A stretch of DNA of 64,000 bases from Dactylosporangium sp. AC04546 (GTDB lineage Bacteria > Actinomycetota > Actinomycetes > Mycobacteriales > Micromonosporaceae), in contig NZ_JAHYSG010000001.1 of NCBI RefSeq assembly GCF_022095675.1, forward strand, positions 1-64,000, read 5' to 3'. The notes beneath the pieces are model-generated. The model had not been told where the DNA came from and searched no databases. It saw only the letters and a program-made list of their open reading frames with translations. Position numbers and translations under genes: made by a program. The first letter of the stretch is position 1. Every line of letters begins with the position of its first letter. Below are positions 25,590 through 33,238 of the stretch, piece by piece.

Positions 25590-26561
25590 ATGTCGGCCTC
25601 CGTGACCACCGTTGCCCGGCGCCCGCGCGCCGGGCAACGGCCCCCGAACCCCGCGCCGCGGCGACGCCGAAGCCGCGCGCAACTCTTCGGCCGCCTCGTC
25701 CCGTACCTGCTGCTCGCGCCCGCGGTCGCGTTCTTCGTCACGGTCATGCTGGTGCCGATGGGCAAGGCGGTCCAGGTCAGCCTGTACGAGTGGAGCCCGA
25801 TCCCGGGCGCCGAGAACACCTTCCTGGGTGGGGGGAACTACACCCGGGCGTTCGGCGACGCGGAGTTCGGCCGCAGCGTCGTCAACGCGGTTGTCTACAT
25901 GCTCGTCACCGTGCCCGGCCAGATTGTGCTCGGGCTCGTCCTGGCGCTGCTGCTCAACAACCGGCTGCCGGGTCGCACGCTCTTCCGCGTGCTGTTCTAC
26001 CTGCCCGTCGTCACCAGCTGGGTCGTGGTCTCGCTGTTGTTCCGGTACCTCTTCGCCAACGACGGCGCGCTGAACTGGCTGCTCGTGGAGGCGCTCGGCG
26101 TCTCTCAGGAGCCGGTGGGCTGGCTCGACTCACGCTGGACCGCCATGGTCACGCTCTGCGCGCTGGGCATCTGGAAGGGCGTGGGATGGACGGCGGTGAT
26201 CCTGCTGGCCGGACTGCAGGGAGTCCCGGCCGAACAGCAGGAGGCGGCCGCCGTGGACGGCGCCGGCTACCTGCGCCGGCTGTGGCACGTCACCCTGCCC
26301 GCGCTGCGCCGCACCCTGCTCTTCGTGACCATCCTGCTCGGCATCGGCGGCCTCCAGGCGTTCATCCAGGTCCTGCTCCTCACCGACGGCGGGCCGGCCG
26401 GCCAGACCGAGATGCCCCTGACGTACGTCTACAAGCAGGCGTTCGACTTTCTCGACTTCGGCTACGGCTCGGCGCTGGCCGTGTTGATGACCGCCGCCGT
26501 CCTGATCGTCTCGATCACCCAGACCGCCATCTTCAATCGCCTCGACAGGGGGGTGCAGTGA
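25590..26561 (+). CDS. ABC sugar importer permease, MalF type
   Basis: A 323-residue inner-membrane permease with six TM segments and the cytoplasmic EAA loop (EQQEAAAVDGAGYLRRLWHVTLPALR) that docks the ATPase. It starts two bases after the lipoprotein gene and overlaps the next permease gene by four bases (GTGA). The N-terminus is a basic about 30-residue extension (RRPRAGQRPPN, RRRRSRAQLFG). Confidence 0.9.
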   Translation: MSASVTTVARRPRAGQRPPNPAPRRRRSRAQLFGRLVPYLLLAPAVAFFVTVMLVPMGKAVQVSLYEWSPIPGAENTFLGGGNYTRAFGDAEFGRSVVNAVVYMLVTVPGQIVLGLVLALLLNNRLPGRTLFRVLFYLPVVTSWVVVSLLFRYLFANDGALNWLLVEALGVSQEPVGWLDSRWTAMVTLCALGIWKGVGWTAVILLAGLQGVPAEQQEAAAVDGAGYLRRLWHVTLPALRRTLLFVTILLGIGGLQAFIQVLLLTDGGPAGQTEMPLTYVYKQAFDFLDFGYGSALAVLMTAAVLIVSITQTAIFNRLDRGVQ

Positions 26562-27400
26562 TCGCCACGCCGGTGTCCCGCCGAATCGTGAGGTGGGCAC
26601 GTCTGCTGACCCTCGGCGCGGGTGCCGTCGTCATGGTGCTGCCCCTCGTGTACATGGTCAGCGTCTCGTTCACCCCGAACGTGCTCGCCTTCGCCTGGCC
26701 GCCCAGGTTGCTGCCGCAGAACCCCACGGTCGGCAACTACGTCGAGGCGTGGAACACCAACGACTTCGGCCGGTACTTCGCCAACTCGGCGCTGGTCGCC
26801 TGCGCCACGACGCTGCTCACCACGCTGCTGTCGGCGCTGGCCGCCTACGCCTTCGCCCGGTTCACCTTTCCCGGTCGCTCGCTGCTGTTCTGGACGCTGA
26901 TGCTCGGCCTGATGGTGCCCAGCATGGTCATCCTCCTTCCGCAGTTCCTGGTCGCCACCACGCTCGGCCTCACCAACTCGCTCACCGGCCTGGTCGTCTT
27001 CTACGTCGGCGCCGGCATCGCCTTCAACACGTTCCTGTTGCGTGGCTTCTTCGAGCGGGTGCCGATCGAACTCGACGAGTCCATGACGGTGGACGGAGCC
27101 GGCCCGCTGCGCCGATTCGTCGCGTTGTACCTGCCCATCGCGCGGCCCGCCCTGGCCACCTCCGCGGTCTTCGCCTTCCTGGCCGCCTGGGACGAGTACT
27201 CCTGGGCGCTGACGAGCATCACCGACCCCGAGAAAAGCACTCTGCCGCTGGCGATCGCCCAGTTCCAGGGCGCGCATCTCACGAGCTGGGGCCTCGTGTT
27301 CGCCGCGTCGCTCATCGGGGTGGGCCCGGTGGTGCTGATCTACCTGCTGGGCCAGAAGCACTTCGTCACCGGCCTCACCTCAGGCGCGCTGAAATCCTGA
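26558..27400 (+). CDS. ABC sugar importer permease, MalG type
   Basis: A 280-residue permease starting at GTG 26558, overlapping the MalF-type stop. Six TM segments and the EAA loop (ELDESMTVDGAGPLRRFVALYLPIARP region) are visible. The pair forms the membrane channel. No ATP-binding subunit is encoded here; actinomycetes commonly supply one shared ATPase (MsiK-like) from elsewhere. Confidence 0.9.
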   Translation: MIATPVSRRIVRWARLLTLGAGAVVMVLPLVYMVSVSFTPNVLAFAWPPRLLPQNPTVGNYVEAWNTNDFGRYFANSALVACATTLLTTLLSALAAYAFARFTFPGRSLLFWTLMLGLMVPSMVILLPQFLVATTLGLTNSLTGLVVFYVGAGIAFNTFLLRGFFERVPIELDESMTVDGAGPLRRFVALYLPIARPALATSAVFAFLAAWDEYSWALTSITDPEKSTLPLAIAQFQGAHLTSWGLVFAASLIGVGPVVLIYLLGQKHFVTGLTSGALKS

Positions 27401-27411
27401 AGGAGAACAAG

Positions 27412-28995
27412 ATGCTGCTCCCGAGCAAGGCCTCCTACCTACCCGGCGAAAGCGTCCACGTCGACGTGTCGCCGGCCGGCCACCACCGCCGGTTGCGCGT
27501 GTCACACCTCGGCGTGGAGGTCGCCACGACGGACGTGGTGCCCGGCGCGGATCGAGTCGTCCTGCCCGTCCTCCCCGAGGGCGGCTACGCCGTCGCGCTG
27601 CTCGACGACCGGCACGACACGCAGTGGACCGCGGTCGAGATCCTCACCGACCCGGTGTCCCGGCTGCGGTACGGATTCGTGGCAAGCTTCTCGCCCGGCC
27701 GGGACGTCGACGCGGTCCTGTCGCACTTCCGCCGCCTGCACCTCAGCGGCGCGCAGTTCTACGACTGGGCCTACCGGCACGCCGACCTGGTCGGCCCGGC
27801 CGAGTACCAGGACCCCCTCGGCCAGCCCGTCGCCATCGAGACCGTCCAGCGGCTCGCCGGCGGGCTCCGTGACGGCGGCACGCTGCCCATCGGCTACGCC
27901 GCCGTATACGGCGTCGGCAAGGACGAATGGCCCGCGTGGGAACACATCGCCCTGGTCAAGCCCGACGGTACACCGTATGCACTCGGTGACTTCCTGCAAC
28001 TGGTCGATCCCAGCGACCCGCAGTGGCTGTCACACTTCACCGCCGACCTGCGCGCGGCCGTGCACGCCGGCGGGTTCGCCGGATTCCACCTCGACCAGTA
28101 CGGTTGGCCCCGCCACGCGATGCGCCCGGACGGGCGGACCGTCGACATGGCACGGGCCTTCGACACCCTCATCCAGGCCGTCCGGACGGCGCTGCCGGAG
28201 GCGACCCTCGTCTTCAACAACGTCAACGACTTCCCGGCATGGGTCACCGCCGCCAGCCCACAGGACGTCACCTACACCGAGGTCTGGGATCCGCACCTCA
28301 CGCTCGCCGACCTGGCGGCGGTGGCGACCCGGTCGCGCACGCTCGCCCCGACCCGGCCCGCGGTCCTCGCCGCCTACCAGACGGTCTACGCGAACCACTC
28401 GCCCGAGGTCGCCGACCTCACGACCCGGTTCACCATGGCGACCGCGTTCTCGCACGGCGCCACCCAGCTGCTCGCCGGCGAGTCCGGCAACGTGCTGGTC
28501 GATCCGTACTACGTGCGCAACCACCGGGTCCTCCCGTCCACATCGGACATGCTCCAGCGCTGGTACGACCTGTTGGTGGCCGCCGGCGACGTGCTGCTGG
28601 CCCCCGGGATCCACGACATCACCCGGTCCGTGGCCGGTGCCTACAACGACGAGATCGACGTGATCGGGCCCGACGGCGTCGCCATCTCGCACGAGGCCCG
28701 GCCCGGCACGGTCTGGCGCCGGGTCGTCGACACGCCGCACGGCATCGTCATTCACCTGATCAACCTCACCGGCCAGGAGGAGACCGGCTGGGACACTCCC
28801 AAGGCCGCACCACCGCCGGTGACGGGTCTGCGGCTGCGGATGCGCCGGTGGGCACCGGAGCTGCCGGCGATCCGCGTCGCGGACCCGGATCGGGGCCCTG
28901 CCTTCGCCGCCGTGCCCGCCGTCGCGGACGGCGAACACGTCGAGGCGGAGCTCTCGCCGCTGGACGTCTGGGCGATCGTCTTCATCCCCCGATGA
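27412..28995 (+). CDS. GH66 dextranase / cycloisomaltooligosaccharide-type glucanotransferase, cytoplasmic
   Basis: A 527-residue enzyme starting at ATG 27412 with AAGGAG overlapping the preceding stop. It has no signal peptide. The N-terminal strand domain (KASYLPGESVHVDVS) and the barrel motifs RYGFVASFSPG, SGAQFYDWAYRH, GFHLDQYGWPR and TYTEVWDP match GH66. The proposed nucleophile is Asp 228 and the acid/base Glu 290, about 60 residues apart as in known GH66 enzymes. GH66 proteins are usually secreted and longer (over 700 residues), so this is a minimal intracellular form that would cut imported alpha-1,6-glucans or open cyclic isomaltooligosaccharides. The exact activity is not decidable here. 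Confidence 0.75.
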   Translation: MLLPSKASYLPGESVHVDVSPAGHHRRLRVSHLGVEVATTDVVPGADRVVLPVLPEGGYAVALLDDRHDTQWTAVEILTDPVSRLRYGFVASFSPGRDVDAVLSHFRRLHLSGAQFYDWAYRHADLVGPAEYQDPLGQPVAIETVQRLAGGLRDGGTLPIGYAAVYGVGKDEWPAWEHIALVKPDGTPYALGDFLQLVDPSDPQWLSHFTADLRAAVHAGGFAGFHLDQYGWPRHAMRPDGRTVDMARAFDTLIQAVRTALPEATLVFNNVNDFPAWVTAASPQDVTYTEVWDPHLTLADLAAVATRSRTLAPTRPAVLAAYQTVYANHSPEVADLTTRFTMATAFSHGATQLLAGESGNVLVDPYYVRNHRVLPSTSDMLQRWYDLLVAAGDVLLAPGIHDITRSVAGAYNDEIDVIGPDGVAISHEARPGTVWRRVVDTPHGIVIHLINLTGQEETGWDTPKAAPPPVTGLRLRMRRWAPELPAIRVADPDRGPAFAAVPAVADGEHVEAELSPLDVWAIVFIPR

Positions 28996-29026
28996 CCGCT
29001 CATCCACCATCAACCAGGAGAAGCTC

Positions 29027-30676
29027 ATGACAACGACTGATCGGGCCTGGTGGCGCGACGCGGTGGTCTATCAGGTCTACGTCCGCTCGTTCGCCGATTC
29101 CGACGGAGACGGTATCGGCGACCTCGCCGGGCTGTCCGAGCGGTTGGATCACCTGACGCGCCTGGGTGTGGACGGGCTCTGGCTCAACCCGTGCTACCCG
29201 TCTCCCGGCGCCGACCACGGCTACGACGTCGCGGACTACATGGACATCGACGCCCGTTACGGCGGGCTGCCGGCCTACGACGCGCTGCTGGCCGAGGCGC
29301 ACCGGCGCGGCCTGCGTGTGCTGATGGACCTCGTGCCCAACCACTGCTCCGTGGAGCACGCGTGGTTCGTCGCTGCGCTCGAGGCACAGCCGGGATCGCC
29401 GGAACGCGAGCGGTTCATCTTCCGCACCGGCCGCGAGGACGGCGCCGCCCCGCCCAACAACTGGCGATCCGTCTTCGGCGGACCGGCGTGGACCCGCGTC
29501 GAGGGCACCGACCAGTGGTACCTGCACAGCTTCGATCCCTGCCAGCCCGACTTCAACTGGCGCAATCCCGAGGTCGCCGAGTACTTCGACAAGGTACTGC
29601 GGTTCTGGTTCGACCGTGGCGTCGACGGCATCCGCATCGACGTGGCGCACATGCTGGTCAAGCACGCCGACCTGCCCGACTGGATGTTCCCGCCGGACGG
29701 CGAGTCCGACTACAACGGGCACGCGCAGAACCAGCCGGAGGTGCACGAGGTGTTCCGGCGGTGGCGGGCACTGGCCGACGCGTACGGCCGGGATCTGACC
29801 CTCGTCGGCGAGATCTGGGTGCCCACGGTGACGGATCTGGCCGCCTACCTCCGGCCGGACGAGCTGCCGCAAGCCTTCTACTTCGACCTGCTCATGTGTC
29901 CGTGGGACGCGGGAGCGTTCCAGGCATCGGTGTCCCGCGGTATCGCGGAGATCGCCACCACCGGAGCCACCGTTACGTGGACCCTGGCCAACCACGACGT
30001 CCACCGCGCGGTCACCCGGTTCGGCCTGCGTGCCGCCGAGCCGCCCCACTCCGCCGATCCGGTCGGCAACATCGCCCGGGCCCGCGGCGACGTGGACGTC
30101 GCCCGCGGACTGCGCCGGGCCCGCGCGGCACTGTTGCTGCTGCTCGCCCTGCCGGGATCGGCCTACCTGTACCAAGGCGAGGAGCTCGGCCTGCCCGAGG
30201 TACTCGACCTCCCCGACGACGCGCGGCAAGACCCGATCTGGTTCCGCTCCGGCGGTACCGAACACGGTCGCGACGGCTGCCGCGTGCCCCTGCCGTGGCG
30301 AGCCGGCGGCCCGTCCTTCGGCTTCGGTCCGGGGCCACGGAGCTGGCTGCCGCAGCCGGCCTGGTACGCCGAACACGCCGTGGAGGACCAGTGGCGAACA
30401 GAGCACTCGACGCTGCGCCTCTACGCCGACGCGCTCGCCAGTCGCAAAGCGCTCGCCGACGACCTGGCGGATCGCGACCTGCGCTGGCTGGACGTGCCGG
30501 GACGACCTGATGTGCTCGCCTACCAGCGTGGCGAACTCATCTGCGTCACCATCTTCGGCGAGCAGCCGTTCTCCCCACCGACGACCTGGGGCCGGATCCT
30601 GCTGGCGTCGGCGCCGCCCCACGCTGGACAGCTGGCCGGCGAGTCGGCTGCTTGGCTGAAGCCGGCGGGTTCGTAG
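29027..30676 (+). CDS. GH13 alpha-glucosidase (oligo-1,6-glucosidase-like)
   Basis: A 549-residue cytoplasmic alpha-amylase-family enzyme starting at ATG 29027 after CAGGAGAAG. The four GH13 regions are DLVPNHC (101-107), GIRIDVAH with nucleophile Asp 205, VGEIWV with acid/base Glu 262, and LANHDVHR with Asp 324. WWRDAVVYQVYVRSFADS and HGYDVADY are typical of alpha-glucosidases acting on maltose, isomaltose or trehalose-type ends. Following the GH66 gene by 31 bases, it probably finishes breakdown of isomaltooligosaccharides to glucose. It closes the operon. Confidence 0.9.
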   Translation: MTTTDRAWWRDAVVYQVYVRSFADSDGDGIGDLAGLSERLDHLTRLGVDGLWLNPCYPSPGADHGYDVADYMDIDARYGGLPAYDALLAEAHRRGLRVLMDLVPNHCSVEHAWFVAALEAQPGSPERERFIFRTGREDGAAPPNNWRSVFGGPAWTRVEGTDQWYLHSFDPCQPDFNWRNPEVAEYFDKVLRFWFDRGVDGIRIDVAHMLVKHADLPDWMFPPDGESDYNGHAQNQPEVHEVFRRWRALADAYGRDLTLVGEIWVPTVTDLAAYLRPDELPQAFYFDLLMCPWDAGAFQASVSRGIAEIATTGATVTWTLANHDVHRAVTRFGLRAAEPPHSADPVGNIARARGDVDVARGLRRARAALLLLLALPGSAYLYQGEELGLPEVLDLPDDARQDPIWFRSGGTEHGRDGCRVPLPWRAGGPSFGFGPGPRSWLPQPAWYAEHAVEDQWRTEHSTLRLYADALASRKALADDLADRDLRWLDVPGRPDVLAYQRGELICVTIFGEQPFSPPTTWGRILLASAPPHAGQLAGESAAWLKPAGS

Positions 30677-30759
30677 ATCGGTTCGTGACGTCACCCGACA
30701 TGCTGACGATGTCGCCGACTCGCAAGACGGCACCCTATAACAGAATCGTTGCGTTACTA

Positions 30760-30782
30760 GGGTCAAGGGGTCGTGGGTTCAA
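30760..30782 (+). other. tRNA 3'-half-like fragment (possible integration scar)
   Basis: GGGTCAAGGGGTCGTGGG followed by TTCAA resembles the variable loop, 5' T-stem and T-loop of a tRNA, but the T-stem is not completed and no acceptor stem or upstream tRNA is present. It lies at the boundary between the sugar operon and the dynamin/Hsp70 island. It could be a relic of a tRNA attachment site or chance similarity. Confidence 0.25.
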
Positions 30783-30823
30783 CGGGAAAGCGTTGCGCAA
30801 GGAGTAATCCAGGTCAACCCGTG

Positions 30824-30862
30824 AGGTTCTGATGGGCAGCACGAAGTCGCCCATCAGAACCT
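30824..30862. terminator. Perfect 14-bp stem hairpin at island boundary
   Basis: Bases 30824-30837 and 30849-30862 are perfect inverted complements around an 11-base loop. The hairpin lies downstream of the GH13 gene and of the convergent cyclase-like gene, so it can serve as a bidirectional terminator. A small open stretch after it (to about 30932) shows no recognisable gene and may be a relic. Confidence 0.5.
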
Positions 30863-30935
30863 GCTCGACTTCGCCGGGTTGGAAGGCCGCGCCGGCGCCG
30901 GCGACTACGTCGCCGGTCGTCTGAAGCACTCGTAG

Positions 30936-31808
30936 CTACTGGAACTCCTCATGGTGCGTGTCGTGTCCCAGATCGTCACCGTGGTCGTCGTAATCCAAGT
31001 GATCGTTGACGTCGACGTCGTGAATATCGGCGTGGTCGGAGTCGTCGTGGCCGGCGTCCGATAGGTCCCACGAGGTCGCCGGCAAGCTCAGGCCGGCCGC
31101 AGCGCCCAGCACGGCGCCGCCGAGGGCCACGGCGGCGCTGGTGCCCCAGCCAGGGCCGGTACCATCGCGCCCAGGGATGTCGGGTTCGTCGATGGTGGGC
31201 AGCATGACGGCCGGATCCACCGTGGGTGGGTCAACGATCCGTAGCCAGCCGGTGGCCTTGAACGCCTTTCGGCGATTGGACACGTCGACCCGACGGAACA
31301 ACGCTGGGGCCAGGCCCGGATGCCCCTGCGAAACGACATCTCGATACAAATCGTCGGTCACGATGACCGCGAGGTCGCTTGAGTGTCGCTTGGCCAGCGC
31401 GGACCGCAGCTCGGACGAGTCCAGCAACCGGGCCGCGGTGACGACCGCCGGGCCGACGTAACCGGTGGCGGCGACCTGAATTGCACCCTGGCTGATGGCC
31501 GCGCGCAGTCGCATCCGCCCCCACCGGACGGTGTTGTTCACCTCGAACAGCGCGTCCCGGAGGCCGTCGAGCAAGGCCGCTACCACGTGCGGTTCATTGA
31601 GGCCGGTAGGCAGGAGGAGCAGTTGGCCATCGCCCTGGTCCTGGCGCGCACCCGGCTCGATGTCCACACCGGCCTGCCCGCAGGCGTACTCCGTGACCTG
31701 GCGAAGCCGTCGCTGAGCGTCGACCTGGGTGACTGCGGCGTGGCGGCTGTAGCCCTCGATGTCCACCATCACACAGAGCCTGCGCACGGCCGGCGCACCG
31801 GGCCTCAC
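30936..31808 (-). CDS. Nucleotidyl-cyclase-like protein with His/Asp-rich tail
   Basis: A 290-residue protein starting at GTG 31808, overlapping the upstream Crp-family gene (GTGA). MVDIEGYSRH, DQGDGQLLLLP and GYVGPAVVTAARLLDSSELR follow the class III cyclase layout: a metal-Asp strand, the GDG turn and a late helix with RLLD. One canonical metal Asp appears in VDIEGYS, but other catalytic residues are not clear, so activity is uncertain. A Gly/Ala-rich hydrophobic stretch (about 228-246) precedes a C-terminal 45-residue tail very rich in His and Asp, a possible metal-binding segment. Pairing with a cyclic-nucleotide-binding regulator suggests that it makes or senses the ligand. Confidence 0.7.
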   Translation of the reverse strand: MRPGAPAVRRLCVMVDIEGYSRHAAVTQVDAQRRLRQVTEYACGQAGVDIEPGARQDQGDGQLLLLPTGLNEPHVVAALLDGLRDALFEVNNTVRWGRMRLRAAISQGAIQVAATGYVGPAVVTAARLLDSSELRSALAKRHSSDLAVIVTDDLYRDVVSQGHPGLAPALFRRVDVSNRRKAFKATGWLRIVDPPTVDPAVMLPTIDEPDIPGRDGTGPGWGTSAAVALGGAVLGAAAGLSLPATSWDLSDAGHDDSDHADIHDVDVNDHLDYDDHGDDLGHDTHHEEFQ

Positions 31809-32545
31809 CGGGCCCCGTCCGGGTATCGCGGTCTGGCCGGCGTCTGGTCGATCGCGAGCAGCTTCAGCTTGTCGACGTTGCAGATCACGATCTGGCGGTA
31901 CCTCGTCTGGACCACGCCGGCCTGCCGGAGGTCGGCCAACGCCCGGTGCACGCTCGGCTCCGACGCCGCGATGAGCGCCGCGAAATCCGACTGACTCAAC
32001 GGCACGTCGACGAGGAGCCCATCGGTGTGCGCCCGCCCATAGCCGAGGCAGAGTTGGTAGAGCACGCGGGCGAGCCGGACCAGCACCGATGCACCGCCGA
32101 GATCCACCCGCAGCCGGGTCGCATGCCGCAATTTTGTGGTGATGCTCCGCTGCAGCACGCGGCTGACACCGGTCTGCGCGGCCAGGAACGATTCCAGCGT
32201 TGCCGCGTCGATGACCCGGGTGACCGTGTCGATCATCGCGATCACCGAGGCCGAACGCGGCTGACCGTCGAGTGCGGCGAGTTCGCCGACGAGATCGCCG
32301 GCGGCTCGGATCGCCAAAATGGTGGTGTGGCCGTTGCCCGTGTCACCGAGCACCTTGACGCAGCCGCGGAGGATCAAGTGTGTGTCCGTGTCGTTGGATC
32401 CTTCGTGAATGAGGGTGGTGCCGCGCGGGTGCTGCCGCACCGTTCCCAGGGCGAGGATGGCCGCTCGTTCCTCGTCGCGCAGCATGCCGAGCGCGCTGCC
32501 GCGGGGCCACTGCGGAGGTTCGGCCGGTCGCGGACGTCGAATCAT
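31805..32545 (-). CDS. Crp/Fnr-family transcriptional regulator
   Basis: A 246-residue regulator. Residues about 15-135 are a cyclic-nucleotide-binding domain (RQHPRGTTLIHEGSNDTDTH, GDLVGELAALDGQPRSASV, where GELA and RSA fit the phosphate-binding cassette). A long dimer helix precedes a C-terminal winged helix (VPLSQSDFAALIAASEPSVHRALADLRQAG). The downstream cyclase-like gene overlaps by four bases. The pair may control the neighbouring dynamin and Hsp70-like genes; it reads away from the sigma fragment gene. Confidence 0.9.
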   Translation of the reverse strand: MIRRPRPAEPPQWPRGSALGMLRDEERAAILALGTVRQHPRGTTLIHEGSNDTDTHLILRGCVKVLGDTGNGHTTILAIRAAGDLVGELAALDGQPRSASVIAMIDTVTRVIDAATLESFLAAQTGVSRVLQRSITTKLRHATRLRVDLGGASVLVRLARVLYQLCLGYGRAHTDGLLVDVPLSQSDFAALIAASEPSVHRALADLRQAGVVQTRYRQIVICNVDKLKLLAIDQTPARPRYPDGAR

Positions 32546-32892
32546 CGGCTACACCACCGTCGCTTGGATCCGTGCCCGAGACCGGACCTGGTACGGACCG
32601 CCCTGTACGGCGCAGGGTACCGGCCCAGGCACGCCGCGTCGACACGACCGTTCGGGCGACGGCGTCGTCCGCCGGTGCCGGCCGGCCCCGGACGGCGCGC
32701 ATGCCGGCGTCCGCGCCGCGGGCGGGCACATCCGCCGGTCGAGCGGCGTCGAACTGTCAAGGAGCCCGTAGGCCAACGACTGTTGACCTCGTGGAGACCA
32801 CGCGGCCGATCACGCCCGACTCCCTCATGTGACGGGGTATTCGAGCGGCTGCCGCCCGACGCTGTGTGCACGCAGCGGCGAAGGAGGCGGCG
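32546..32892. other. Intergenic region between Crp-type gene and sigma fragment
   Basis: 347 bases separate the divergent starts of the Crp-type gene and the sigma fragment gene. It must hold both promoters. I find no convincing ORF, RNA or long repeat in it; open frames here lack codon-usage or family support. Confidence 0.5.
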
Positions 32893-33228
32893 ATGACCAC
32901 GGTGACATTGGTACGACCGGCATCGAGGGAGGGGTGGGACGATGACGCAGTGCTCATGCGGCGCTGTGCCGAGGGGGATCACGCGGCGTTCGACCTCCTG
33001 ATGCAATGGTACGGGGCCGATCTTTGGGGATACTGCCAGCGATTCGCCCACGACCCGCACGAAGCCGAGGACCTGTGCCAGGAGGTGCTGATCAAGGCGT
33101 GGCGGCACTGCCGCGGATTCAACGGCCGGTCGAGCGTGCGGACGTGGCTCTACCGCATCGTGGCCACCCTCTCCCGCGGTCGAAGGATTCTCCGTGAGCT
33201 ACTGGCCGGTGACCTTCCAGCGGAGTGA
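32893..33228 (+). CDS. Region-2-only sigma factor fragment or mini-sigma protein
   Basis: A 111-residue protein starting at ATG 32893, with AAGGAGG 5 bases before. It matches ECF region 2 (DHAAFDLLMQWYGADLWGYC, DPHEAEDLCQEVLIKAWRHC, VRTWLYRIVATLS) but stops after ELLAGDLPAE, with no region 4, next to the convergent dynamin gene. Either the 3' part was deleted when the neighbouring DNA was rearranged, or a truncated sigma remains as a core-RNAP-binding modulator. The intact start signals favour expression, but the broken domain layout favours decay. Confidence 0.6.
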   Translation: MTTVTLVRPASREGWDDDAVLMRRCAEGDHAAFDLLMQWYGADLWGYCQRFAHDPHEAEDLCQEVLIKAWRHCRGFNGRSSVRTWLYRIVATLSRGRRILRELLAGDLPAE

Positions 33229-33238
33229 TCGACTGTGG

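Noticed and set aside
30760..30782. A functional tRNA gene
   Set aside because: Only a T-arm-like portion is seen; acceptor, D-arm and anticodon stems are missing.
30735..30929. 64-codon minus-strand frame in the gap after the GH13 gene
   Set aside because: It crosses the hairpin and tRNA-like stretch, has no ribosome site and no family signature.
32409..32771. Open frames in the gap before the sigma fragment
   Set aside because: Composition resembles shadow frames and no motif or start signal is present.
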